64,000 nt of DNA, taken from positions 1-64,000 of the forward strand of contig JAVBQB010000001.1 in the NCBI GenBank assembly GCA_031549265.1, written 5' to 3'. The notes under the pieces were generated by a model. It was not told the origin of the DNA and did no database searches. It saw nothing but the letters and a program-made list of their open reading frames with translations. The position numbers were made by a program, and so were the translations under genes. This document shows, in pieces, positions 25,225 through 33,334 of this stretch. Position 1 is the first letter of the stretch. The number at the start of each line of letters is the position of its first letter. Source of the DNA: JAVBQB01 sp031549265 (GTDB taxonomy: Bacteria > Bacillota > Clostridia > Oscillospirales > JAVBQB01).

Positions 25225-26676
25225 TCAGGACGCCTCTTTTTTAGGTTGGTTCGAAGACTGAGAAGCCGAGGATTTTGCCGTGTTGACTTTCTTGCAGTAG
25301 AACCAGAGGGGGATGAACAGGAAGAGGATTACAACGCCGATTACCGCGTTATACCACTCATAGCTGACTGTATTGATCATCATAAGACCAATGAAGTATA
25401 ACGGGAGATTCAAAATACCGAATATTAGCGCAACTGTTTTCCAGCCCTTCGGCGCTTTATAATAATCAATCGACGGATTGGGATTGGTCTTCCAGTCGCG
25501 GGCTGATTTAACGTAGGCAAACAGCGATATTCCGTTGGCGACAACATAACCGAGTGAGGATGCGGCGAGGATAGATCCCGGAGTGCCAAGCCAAATCAGG
25601 CCGAAGTTCAGAATAGAGATAGTAATCATAGCGACAACGGGGACATCATGTTTGTTTTTCTTGCCGAAGAATTTGGGAAGATTTCCTTCATCCGCCATGC
25701 CCGACATAGCGCTGGAAGCGCCGAGCATCGCCGTTTGAATTATCAGAACCATCGCCGCAATCAGCATGATCGCAGCAACTATGCCGCCGATCTTACCCAT
25801 TGTGAGCTCGGCCATAGCGCGCATCGGATCTGAAAAGTTCTGAGCGATTCCGGCCATGCCCAAGGAACCTGCGCACGCAGTCTGGACGAGAAGATAAGTA
25901 ACAATACAAACTATTCCGCACGCAAACAGTGCTTTGGGAATGTCTTTTCTCGGGTTTTTGTACAGCGGAGCGTAAATTGCAGCTGTTTCCCAACCGCAGG
26001 CGCACCACTGCGCCATAGCGAGGATACCGAAGAACAGGATACCGCCGTTAAAGTCCCAGGTGTATGTCGAGGGCATAAAGTCATTGACAATTCTGCCGAA
26101 ATCGAAATCGCCTGTGAAGAAAACTGCCAAAGAAATAACGACCAGAGGAATGAGCGAAAGCGACGCGAGAATATATCCTAACAGCGCGCCGCCGGTAAGA
26201 CCTTTGAGATTAATGAGAATAAGCAATGCAAAAATTACTAGTCCAGCGCCTGCTGAAATCACAACTAACGGAACGTTCGCGAGTGCCGGAACGATGCCCT
26301 GGAGATATCCGCCGATTGTCAGTGAAAAAACAGCGAGAACCGGGTTCCATGCAAACCAGTATCCCCACGCGCTGAAGGCGCCGACAAACTTGCTGAAACC
26401 GTATTCTTTGCCGCCCTTTTTACTTTTGAATACAGCTTGCGCGAAGCCGGGAAGACCTGAAACGTTTGGATACTTGGACGCTAATTCGCCGTAAGCGAAG
26501 TTTTGAGCAAATCCCTGTATGTTTGAGAACAGCCAGATGATAATGGCAAAAGCGCCGAGATAGCCGGAGAAAGTGCTTATCATTGGCAGAATCAAGACAG
26601 GGACGCCGAGAGAAATAGAGAAGCCTTGTTTCCAGGAAAGAGTTCTTGCAGGAGCTGCAACTTCAGAATTTGACAT
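25225..26676 (-). CDS. APC-superfamily amino-acid permease
   Basis: A secondary transporter of about twelve membrane segments, 483 residues. The N-terminal GFSISLGVPVLILPM segment fits the APC first helix. The middle WGYWFAWNPVLAVFSL and the charged ends are typical. The substrate cannot be read from sequence. ATG 26676 is used; GGAGG lies upstream, but an in-frame TTG at 26688 is too close to it. It is cargo of element 1 and would leave the mother-cell chromosome on excision. About 600 bases of AT-rich DNA precede it. Confidence 0.8.
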   Translation of the reverse strand: MSNSEVAAPARTLSWKQGFSISLGVPVLILPMISTFSGYLGAFAIIIWLFSNIQGFAQNFAYGELASKYPNVSGLPGFAQAVFKSKKGGKEYGFSKFVGAFSAWGYWFAWNPVLAVFSLTIGGYLQGIVPALANVPLVVISAGAGLVIFALLILINLKGLTGGALLGYILASLSLIPLVVISLAVFFTGDFDFGRIVNDFMPSTYTWDFNGGILFFGILAMAQWCACGWETAAIYAPLYKNPRKDIPKALFACGIVCIVTYLLVQTACAGSLGMAGIAQNFSDPMRAMAELTMGKIGGIVAAIMLIAAMVLIIQTAMLGASSAMSGMADEGNLPKFFGKKNKHDVPVVAMITISILNFGLIWLGTPGSILAASSLGYVVANGISLFAYVKSARDWKTNPNPSIDYYKAPKGWKTVALIFGILNLPLYFIGLMMINTVSYEWYNAVIGVVILFLFIPLWFYCKKVNTAKSSASQSSNQPKKEAS

Positions 26677-27313
26677 GTGTAAACTCAACCTCCAAAATTT
26701 CAGGGTTCACTGCGTCGTTTCGGTGGCACGACCAGATTCGACACATTTATGCCTATATATACAATAATCTAAAATCATTTATTGTCAATTGGAAAAAATC
26801 ATTATTATATATTAAATTTCTTAAAAATGAGTAAATCATTAGCTAAATCTAAAGAATTTTTTCAACTATAGTAAAAATTTATCCAAAATAACACTGCTAA
26901 ATAGAAATAAAATGTATAATTACAATATTTATAAATATAGTTAATAAATGTTAATTTTATTGCAAAATTGTGCGCAAATCAGAAAAGATCATTTCACCTG
27001 ATATTTCTAAAAAGAATACATAATTGCAATATAATTTACAAAATATTAATATATTTATGTCCAAAATATTAATAATACGCCCAGATAGTGAACATGGTAA
27101 TTGTTGCGAATAATTAGAAAATATTAGACAAAATAATTGAGCGAAACCATTTTGGCCTCGCTCAAATCCGGCAATTCTCACTATTTAGAACATGTAAGCC
27201 TTAGAACCGGTGAGTTGGACAATTGAACCAATTCTGACAAAATGTCACTGCGGCTTGCTCTCGGGCGTATGTTTTAACATAACCTCAAATACCTTGTATA
27301 GAGGTGAGGTAAG
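26677..27313. other. AT-rich stretch without a convincing gene
   Basis: About 640 bases of strongly AT-rich sequence inside element 1. An inverted repeat TTGAGCG (27137-27143) / CGCTCAA (27159-27165) is present. The only long frames are short and lack SD sites. It may hold promoters for the permease or recombinase-binding sites. Nothing else is recognised. Confidence 0.5.
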
Positions 27314-27445
27314 ATGCCTGATAAACCTGCGATTAAGGTAATTATTATCAACAAGCCTACAGGTGAGAAACGTCGCGAAATGACAAAAGAGTTGGTCGAT
27401 TTTTTGGCCAAAACATGGCACATGGCTGTAAACAAGAATAAATGA
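27314..27445 (+). CDS. Small basic protein near the right end of element 1
   Basis: A 43-residue Lys-rich frame (starts MPDKPAIKVIIINKPTGE) with an excellent SD, GAGGTGAGG, just before ATG 27314. It lies 60 bases from the right boundary of element 1. I do not recognise the family. Its size, charge and position next to the att site make it a candidate recombination directionality factor, the small partner that large serine recombinases need for excision. That role is inferred from context only. Confidence 0.5.
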   Translation: MPDKPAIKVIIINKPTGEKRREMTKELVDFLAKTWHMAVNKNK

Positions 27446-27504
27446 ATGTCACTACTTTGCTCCAATGCCGGCAAAACTGTTTTGCGTCATACCTCCGGGA
27501 GTCT

Positions 27505-27516
27505 GGAGGACCAGAT
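27505..27516. other. attR of element 1
   Basis: GGAGGACCAGAT, the right-hand copy of the core, continuing directly into cotJC codon 34 (GGA at 27517). The element side (TACCT at 27490-27494) mirrors AGGTA at 23452-23456. Confidence 0.75.
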
Positions 27517-27627
27517 GGAGAGCTCGGGGCATCCATACGCTATCTCAGTCAAAGGTACACGATGCCTTATCCCGAGCTGAAAGGTCTTCTTACTGATATC
27601 GGAACCGAGGAATGCGCGCCGCTTTGA
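27505..27627 (+). CDS. cotJC: cotJC, piece 2 (middle; interrupted gene)
   Basis: From GGA 27517 the frame encodes 32 CotJC residues, GELGASIRYLSQRYTMP through LLTDIGTEE, ending at GAA 27610-27612. It then runs into CAPL and a stop at 27625-27627. It supplies E35 and E65 of the joined protein, two expected manganese ligands. The left edge is the element 1 repeat; the right edge is GAAT (27610-27613), the left repeat of element 2. The in-frame ATG at 27442 lies in element 1 and is not the natural start. Confidence 0.88.
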   Translation, partial: GGPDGELGASIRYLSQRYTMPYPELKGLLTDIGTEECAPL

Positions 27628-27637
27628 TGTCAATGAT
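27601..27637. other. attL of element 2
   Basis: The core GAAT (27610-27613) is followed by arm GCGCGCC (27614-27620) and outer arm TGTCAATGAT (27628-27637). These mirror GGCGCG and ATCAGTGACA at the other end. The outer arm reaches the first base of the PBP stop codon. Confidence 0.72.
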
Positions 27638-29031
27638 CACGGCGCAGCAGACTTTCTCTGCCGGTCGAGAACGCTCGCTGCCGATTTGAGCGCTGCGGCG
27701 GCGACCGGGGCCGCAACTCCGCTTCCCGACCCCCCGTTTTCAACTATGACTGCGAACGCGAGCGGATAATCTTCGTTTTGCACAAAACCTGCAAACCAGG
27801 CGTGAGGTTTCTTATCTTTGCCGACTTCGGCAGTGCCGGATTTCGCGCAGACTTTCAGTTTGCCGAACTGTTTGTCTCCGTAGTTGTTTTTAACGTTGTC
27901 ACGCATAAGCGCGGCCAGGGTCTCGCAGGTACCGGCGCTGAACATCCGCTGGCTCATTTGAGTGTTGCCGCCGCGAATAACGAATCCTGTATCAGTGGTC
28001 ACATCATGTAGTAAATAGGGGCTCGCAGCCTGGCCCTTGTTGGCGATCGAGCCCATGATGAGCATCATATGGCATGGGTTGGCAAGGTCGGTATATTGTC
28101 CAATCCCCGCCCATGCAAGATCCGCGTCATTCACGCCGCTGACGTCAAATTTGCTTTGACTCAGCCGAATCTCGTCGGCTCTGAGTCTGGTGTTGAATCC
28201 GGCGGCTTCGGCGGCGGCAGTAAGTTTCTGCGCGCCGACTCTCAGAGATATTTGGGCGAACGCGGTGTTGCATGATACGGTCAGCGCCTGACCAAACGTC
28301 AGATGTCCGTGTTTTTTAGGACAGGTTATCTTGTCTCCGTTGTAATCGGTGCTGCCGGTACATTCAAAGGTTTCGTTCAGCAGCTCGGGCTGCGAATCAA
28401 TCGCCGCCGCGGCGGTAATTACCTTGAAAACCGAGCCGGGAGTATAGACAGAAGAAAAGAACCGGTTAATGAACATGCCTTCATACTTGTCTTTGTTGTT
28501 GTCGGTCAATTTTGGCGGATTGTCGGGATCGAAAGCGGGCGAACTCGCGATCAGCAGTATTTCGCCGGTCATATAATTGTATACGCCTACCGTTCCGCGG
28601 TTTTTGCCGAGAGCCTTCAGCGCGTCGGCACTGGCGGAAGCGCTGATCGTCAGCTTGAGGTCGTATCCGCCATCACCGCCGACGCCGGTTAGAATATTGT
28701 ATCCGACCAGCTCGTCCCGAAACACACGCTGCACGCTGGAGGCAATGTTGCCCTGCCTGTCGCCTACCACATGTACGGTGGCTTCGCGGATAGACTGCTT
28801 GGCGTTGTATTTGCGCTTGCCGTCAACAGTTTCGGCGAGAATCAGGCCGTCAGCGTCAATTACCCGTCCGGCGTCGGTAATCACACCTTTTCTGTATACA
28901 TGCTGGTTCGAGGGGTGCGTGACCCACTCCGGCGCGTTTGATAGATAATCAAACAAAAAGAATGTCAGTCCCGCGCAAAAAAAGGCGGCAAGCACCATTA
29001 CGCATATCGACCGTCTTGAGAGAGTCTTCAT
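27637..29031 (-). CDS. Class-B penicillin-binding protein (transpeptidase)
   Basis: Cross-links peptidoglycan outside the membrane, paired with the adjacent FtsW/RodA glycosyltransferase. The 464-residue protein has one N-terminal membrane anchor (about residues 9-30). Its catalytic motifs are SVFK (S200-K203), SCN (253-255) and KSGTAEV near residue 400. It resembles the short PbpA type. The ATG overlaps the ftsW stop by four bases. Its stop codon touches the outer arm of attL2, so the gene just fits inside the element. It is not truncated as far as I can see. Confidence 0.9.
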   Translation of the reverse strand: MKTLSRRSICVMVLAAFFCAGLTFFLFDYLSNAPEWVTHPSNQHVYRKGVITDAGRVIDADGLILAETVDGKRKYNAKQSIREATVHVVGDRQGNIASSVQRVFRDELVGYNILTGVGGDGGYDLKLTISASASADALKALGKNRGTVGVYNYMTGEILLIASSPAFDPDNPPKLTDNNKDKYEGMFINRFFSSVYTPGSVFKVITAAAAIDSQPELLNETFECTGSTDYNGDKITCPKKHGHLTFGQALTVSCNTAFAQISLRVGAQKLTAAAEAAGFNTRLRADEIRLSQSKFDVSGVNDADLAWAGIGQYTDLANPCHMMLIMGSIANKGQAASPYLLHDVTTDTGFVIRGGNTQMSQRMFSAGTCETLAALMRDNVKNNYGDKQFGKLKVCAKSGTAEVGKDKKPHAWFAGFVQNEDYPLAFAVIVENGGSGSGVAAPVAAAALKSAASVLDRQRKSAAP

Positions 29032-30728
29032 GTTTCGCCTCCTGCCGAGTCGTTTTGGGCAGCTTTAATAAGCGCCAGCAATCCCCATGAGGCAACAATG
29101 CTGGAGCCGCCATTTGAAACGAACGGGAAGGTCACGCCGGTCAGCGGGAGGATGTCGAGCGCGCCGAAGACATTCAGAGAGAGCTGAAAAACCATGAGCG
29201 CCGCCGCCGCGACCGACGTTATGATGTAAAACGACGACCGGGCCGAGCGCCCGTATCTGACTGCCGCAAATGTGAACAAAACGATGGTAAGAGCGAGAAG
29301 AACAGCAATAATAAGCCCCCATTGCTCGCAAAGCATCCCGAACACAAGGTCGGTATCCGACGCCGCGACGTTTTTGGGAACCAGATAGCCTTCGCCGATG
29401 CCGGTGCCGGTCAGTCCGCCGCTTGCAGAGTACATCATCGTGCGCGTCTGCTGAAATCCTCTGGAGTCGGCAAATTCCCAGACGTGCCGCCAGGCGGCGA
29501 AACGGTCGGCAATGTATGGTTTGAGCCCAATGATCGCGAAAGCGCCGATTGCCGCCGCCGAACAGATTAGCGCGATGGTGCGGATGTCTCCCGAGCGCAT
29601 GAACGCGAGTATCAGGAAGGTGACAAAGAATATCAGCGCCGTGCCGAAGTCGCCCATGTAAAAGAGCGAGCCTATGCAAGCGCCGGCAAATAATATTGAC
29701 AGCGTCAGGTTCTTATTGGTCATCAGCCGGTCGAGCGGGGCGGCTTCTGCACAGACAAAGGCGATCTTTATGAACTCCGACGGCTGGATGGTCATCCCTC
29801 CGACGGCGATCCAGTTCCGGCTGCCGAATCGCGACTGTCCGAGGAATATATTCACCGCAAAAAGCAGCAAAGCCGCTACGCCCATAGGGTATCGGATTTT
29901 CTTAGCGCGGTCAAGATCGGACAGAAACCAGGTCAGCACGCAAAAAATGAATATGCCAATGAGACATGTTACAGACTGCTTGATAAGCGAGTTTGGAGCC
30001 GCGGTCGCGCATATGCAGAGACCTACGCCGGAGAGCCAGAATCCCGCGAGTTCCAGCGCCAGCCCAACTCTGCCGATGAGACGGTTATACAACAGGTAGA
30101 ACCATTCGACGGCAATCAGACCGAGCGCGACAAAAACAACTGTGACATTTGGCTCGGCTCCCGAGAAAAGCGCCGCCGAAAATGCCACGAGCTGAAAAAG
30201 CGTAATGAACGCAAGCGTTAACATATCGCCGGGTATGCGCTGCGTGTCGGACAGTTCATCGACGCCGTCAATTGGATCCAGCAGCGTCATTTTGGCGCCC
30301 GCGAGTGAAATTGTATCTCCGTAAGCGACCTCGCAGGACTGCTCAACCTTGTCGCCGTTTACTTCAACTCCCGATTTGGAGCCAAGGTCTGTGATCGTCC
30401 AGATATCCTTCCGCTTCGAGAGAACGGCGTGATTTCGCGAAACAGACGGTACGTCAACGACGATATCCGATCCGGAGCCCCGCCCTATCGAGTTTTCCCA
30501 GCGTGTAACATTCAGCTTCGCGCCGTTCGGCATATTCAGGCTGGCGACAGAAACAGGGCTGTCCGCTTTTTTGATAAAGCTCAGCAAAAGCCTGATGAAA
30601 ATGAAGATCGCCAGTGGAGGCAGAACCCATTTGACCGCGTCGGAGTAGTGCGGAAAGCCGTTCTGCTGTTCGGCAAAAACGGCTAGCGCGCGGGTCAGTG
30701 ATTCAGCTAGTTCATTGAAGAAATCCAT
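29028..30728 (-). CDS. FHA domain fused to FtsW/RodA glycosyltransferase
   Basis: A SEDS-family lipid II polymerase, 566 residues. After a first membrane segment, residues about 75-155 form an FHA phosphothreonine-binding domain (ENSIGRGSGSDIVVDVPSVSRNHAVL ... DLGSKSGVEVNG). Around ten membrane segments follow, with QPSEFIKIAFV, GDFGTALIFF and TGIGEGYLVP, typical of SEDS proteins. FHA proteins usually lie beside ftsW and pbp as separate genes; here the domain is built in, implying control by Ser/Thr kinases. Coupled to the PBP gene. Confidence 0.9.
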   Translation of the reverse strand: MDFFNELAESLTRALAVFAEQQNGFPHYSDAVKWVLPPLAIFIFIRLLLSFIKKADSPVSVASLNMPNGAKLNVTRWENSIGRGSGSDIVVDVPSVSRNHAVLSKRKDIWTITDLGSKSGVEVNGDKVEQSCEVAYGDTISLAGAKMTLLDPIDGVDELSDTQRIPGDMLTLAFITLFQLVAFSAALFSGAEPNVTVVFVALGLIAVEWFYLLYNRLIGRVGLALELAGFWLSGVGLCICATAAPNSLIKQSVTCLIGIFIFCVLTWFLSDLDRAKKIRYPMGVAALLLFAVNIFLGQSRFGSRNWIAVGGMTIQPSEFIKIAFVCAEAAPLDRLMTNKNLTLSILFAGACIGSLFYMGDFGTALIFFVTFLILAFMRSGDIRTIALICSAAAIGAFAIIGLKPYIADRFAAWRHVWEFADSRGFQQTRTMMYSASGGLTGTGIGEGYLVPKNVAASDTDLVFGMLCEQWGLIIAVLLALTIVLFTFAAVRYGRSARSSFYIITSVAAAALMVFQLSLNVFGALDILPLTGVTFPFVSNGGSSIVASWGLLALIKAAQNDSAGGET

Positions 30729-30737
30729 TAACAGTCC

Positions 30738-31463
30738 TTATTCGGGATCTTCCCAATTGTGCCAGACATGCTGGACGTCGTCGTTATCTTCCATCATTTC
30801 GAGCATTTTCTTCATATGTTTTATGTCGTCGTCGGAGGTCAGCTTGACCCAGGTCTGAGGGATCATCTCTACCTCGGCCGACAGGAACTCGTATCCGAGC
30901 TCCTCAAGGGTATCGCGAACGGAGGAAAAACTGTCGGGATCGGTAATAATCTCGAAAACCTCGTCCTGCGGCTCGAAATCTAGCGCCCCTGCATCCAGCG
31001 CGGTCATCATGACCTCGTCTTCATCCCGTCCCTCGCGGTTTATCACGATGACGCCGCGCCTGTCAAACGACCACGACACACAGCCGGCAGCGCCCATGTT
31101 ACCGCCGTATTTGTCGAAGTAGTGGCGCATCTCGCCAGCCGTGCGGTTGCGGTTGTCGGTCATGGTTTCGACTATGACTGCGACTCCAGACGGACCGTAA
31201 CCTTCGTATGTGATGGGATCGTAGTTCTCAGTACTGCTGCTTCCCGCGCGGGTGATAACCCGGTTAATGTTGTCCGACGGGACATTGCCCGCGCGGGCTT
31301 TCGCGATGATCTCGCGCAGCTTGCCGTTTGAGGCGGGATCTGAGCCGCCCTCGCGCACCGCGACGATGATTTCTCTCGATAGCTTGGTGAACAGCTTTGC
31401 GCGTTCGCCGTCGGTCTTCTCTTTCTTGTGAGCGATGTTCTTCCATTTAGAATGTCCGGACAT
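30738..31463 (-). CDS. YebC/PmpR family protein
   Basis: A 241-residue protein of the YebC/TACO1 family, with the start MSGHSKWKNIAHKKEKTD and conserved NRVITRAG and YGPSGVAVIVE. The family has been described both as a transcriptional regulator and, more recently, as a factor helping ribosomes through difficult proline runs. SD AAGGAGGG precedes ATG 31463. It lies upstream of ftsW by nine bases on the same strand. Confidence 0.92.
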   Translation of the reverse strand: MSGHSKWKNIAHKKEKTDGERAKLFTKLSREIIVAVREGGSDPASNGKLREIIAKARAGNVPSDNINRVITRAGSSSTENYDPITYEGYGPSGVAVIVETMTDNRNRTAGEMRHYFDKYGGNMGAAGCVSWSFDRRGVIVINREGRDEDEVMMTALDAGALDFEPQDEVFEIITDPDSFSSVRDTLEELGYEFLSAEVEMIPQTWVKLTSDDDIKHMKKMLEMMEDNDDVQHVWHNWEDPE

Positions 31464-31601
31464 TTTTTGCCCTCCTTGGGAAATATAATATGGACGTATC
31501 AGAGATAAACTTGAATATTATACCATGATTTAGGGGATAGTATCAATACAGGAAAAGAGAATAAGCGGAAAACGGAATATATTGTGAAGCGAGGTGTCAA
31601 T

Positions 31602-31718
31602 ATGGCTAAAAACAAAAATAAAAAGAAAGCTCCAGGCACAAGTTACGGCGGCCGTCCATCAACCGATACCCAGACGGCGCAGCCCTCCGCAACTGACGTA
31701 AAGACCAACCCAAAATGA
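31602..31718 (+). CDS. Small basic protein, unknown
   Basis: A 38-residue frame, starting MAKNKNKKKAPGTSYGG, Lys/Asn-rich at the front and Thr/Gln/Pro-rich at the back. GAGGTG lies seven bases before ATG 31602, and a GC-rich terminator follows the stop by four bases, which supports a real transcription unit. Composition is reminiscent of tiny spore proteins, but I do not recognise the family. It diverges from yebC. Confidence 0.5.
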   Translation: MAKNKNKKKAPGTSYGGRPSTDTQTAQPSATDVKTNPK

Positions 31719-31721
31719 GCG

Positions 31722-31750
31722 GCGCCCCTGCAAATTGCGGGGGCGTTTAT
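31722..31750 (+). terminator. Terminator after the small basic protein
   Basis: CGCCCCTGC (31723-31731) pairs with GCGGGGGCG (31737-31745), followed by TTTATTATTT. It may also serve yitT on the minus strand. Confidence 0.75.
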
Positions 31751-31791
31751 TATTTGATATTTGATTACGCGTGTTTTTCATAGAGCGGGGG

Positions 31792-32658
31792 TCACTGGCC
31801 AAAGGACTTAAAGCCTTTGCCGGTGACCTCTTTTGCGCTGGTCAGGATGACGAAAGCTTCGGAGTCCTCGCTAAAGACGGTGCGCTTTAAGTTGCTGATT
31901 TCGTTGGCGCGGCAGGCGCAGATAAGCGTGTATCTTGGCTCCTTTGAGTACATTCCTGTACCGGGAATGGATGTCACGCCGCGGTGCAGCTTGTCGATTA
32001 TCGCCGCCGAGACCTCCTCCGGTCTGTTGGTGACGATAAGGGCGGCGCTGGCGTTATCCATGCCATTGATAACAAGATCCAAAAGATAGCCTGAGACGAA
32101 TTGAATGATTATCGCGTAAAGTATACTTTCCGCGCTCCGGTAAACAAACGCGGAAGCCGCGATAACGATGATGTTAATGACCATGTTGATATTGCCGATA
32201 CTGATATGACGAAGTCTGCGATTAATAAGTTTCGTCAAAATATCGCTGCCGCCGGCGGTCGCTCCCCTGCTGAAAATGAGCCCTAGCCCAAGTCCCATAA
32301 GGACGCCGCCATAAAGCGCGGCCAGCATCGGGTCATCGGTAAACTTCCCGAACTTTCCGGTGAACGCGTCGATGATTGCCGACGATATCAGAGTGGAAAA
32401 CAGAGTCTTGACAATAAAACCATGGCCAAGTTTTTTCCAGCTGATAATGAACAGCGGAATGTTCATAATAATAAACGAAACGCCAATCGGGAAACTGGTC
32501 AGCTTATTAATAAGCAGCGCAATTCCCGAAAGTCCGCCGAGCGGTATGTTCATCGGCTGAATGAACAGATCGACTGCGGCGGCGTAAAGTATTGAGCCCG
32601 CGAATATAATCAGATAATCGAACAAAATCTGCCGTTTTGAACCCGATTTAGTTTTCAT
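31792..32658 (-). CDS. YitT family membrane protein
   Basis: A 288-residue protein with five or six membrane segments in its first 200 residues (LFIQPMNIPLGGLSGIALLIN, GLGLGLIFSRGATAGGSDI), followed by a soluble DUF2179 domain (RGVTSIPGTGMYSKEPRYTLICACR). The transport or binding role is unknown. It lies 14 bases downstream of mrnC. Confidence 0.88.
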   Translation of the reverse strand: MKTKSGSKRQILFDYLIIFAGSILYAAAVDLFIQPMNIPLGGLSGIALLINKLTSFPIGVSFIIMNIPLFIISWKKLGHGFIVKTLFSTLISSAIIDAFTGKFGKFTDDPMLAALYGGVLMGLGLGLIFSRGATAGGSDILTKLINRRLRHISIGNINMVINIIVIAASAFVYRSAESILYAIIIQFVSGYLLDLVINGMDNASAALIVTNRPEEVSAAIIDKLHRGVTSIPGTGMYSKEPRYTLICACRANEISNLKRTVFSEDSEAFVILTSAKEVTGKGFKSFGQ

Positions 32659-32672
32659 CTGGCAACTTCCTT

Positions 32673-33086
32673 CTACTGGTTTGGTGCAACTGACACTATT
32701 ATGTCCAAAAAATCGTTAAGACGATCGGTTTTTCCTGTCAGATAGAGATATCCGAACAGCGCTTCCAAGGCGGTGGCGCTCTGATAATCCTCTGCGCTCG
32801 AAGAACGCGATCTTGTTGTGGGCTTTGCGTTGCGGCCGCGCATAAACACCTGCCGTTCAGATTCGCTGAGCATCTGCAATATGGACTGCGCCGCGACGGC
32901 CTGGGCTTCTGCCTTGACCCGCCTGACTGTCTCGCGGTGAAGAGTTTTTGATGTGGCAACGCCCTGGCAGATCAGCCAGGTGCGCACCATGAGCTCGTAA
33001 ACGGCGTCTCCGATATGCGCCAGCGACAGCGTACTCAGTTTATGCAGGTCTTCATTAGATAGTTCGCGCCCAACAATCGACGGCAA
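32673..33086 (-). CDS. mrnC: Mini-ribonuclease 3
   Basis: A double-strand-specific RNase matching the RNase III catalytic domain without the dsRNA-binding domain; it matures 23S rRNA in Bacillus. From TTG 33086 the protein has 137 residues, with LAHIGDAVYELMVR (Asp of the active site), RGRNAK and ALEALFGYLYL (Glu). TTG 33086 is preferred because GGGAGG lies eight bases upstream; an ATG at 33140 has no SD. Confidence 0.88.
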   Translation of the reverse strand: MPSIVGRELSNEDLHKLSTLSLAHIGDAVYELMVRTWLICQGVATSKTLHRETVRRVKAEAQAVAAQSILQMLSESERQVFMRGRNAKPTTRSRSSSAEDYQSATALEALFGYLYLTGKTDRLNDFLDIIVSVAPNQ

Positions 33087-33289
33087 TAGAATTTCCTCCC
33101 GGCAAGAACAATAATTATCAATTATATCATATATTTGCATTTTGCAAGTAGATTATTATTTAACTTTCAAAAAATGCTTTCGACAATGAGTCATCAAGAA
33201 AAACAGTAAAAATATTGTTCGCTTCACGGTCATTATTCTACAAATTTAAACATAGCGAAGCTATTGCGTTATTTGCTGAAAAGTGCTAT

Positions 33290-33295
33290 TATAAT
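33290..33295 (+). promoter_or_regulatory. -10 box of the carAB promoter
   Basis: TATAAT (33290-33295) lies about 40 bases before the carA start. No clear TTGACA stands at the right distance. No PyrR-type attenuator is visible in this short leader. Confidence 0.45.
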
Positions 33296-33334
33296 TATTT
33301 GAAAAAACTAGCAAGTCTTGAAGGGGGTTCACGC

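Larger units (their letters stand above)
23434..27504. mobile_element. Element 1: 4,071-bp serine-recombinase element inside cotJC
   Basis: The stretch between direct repeats GGAGGACC-N-GAT at 23434-23445 and 27505-27516. Removing it joins cotJC codons 33 and 34 in frame (Tyr-Gly-Gly-Pro-Asp then Gly-Glu-Leu). It holds a large serine recombinase next to the left end, an amino-acid permease, about 600 bases of AT-rich DNA and a small basic-protein gene near the right end. The predicted circle junction (27490-27512 joined to 23442-23456) is an imperfect dyad centred in the repeat, with matching outer arms TACCT and AGGTA. Confidence 0.85.

Noticed and set aside
26957..27181. A 74-codon frame on the minus strand in the AT-rich part of element 1
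   Set aside because: No SD and no recognisable similarity; AT-rich DNA gives such frames by chance.
27442..27627. A free-standing small gene from ATG 27442
   Set aside because: Only the part after 27505 resembles a protein, and it is the middle of CotJC; the first 21 codons are element DNA.
23347..27627. cotJC as a simple dead gene cut by a random insertion
   Set aside because: Both joints restore the frame exactly, no other lesion is seen in any piece, and each element has an intact recombinase; decay would be expected otherwise.
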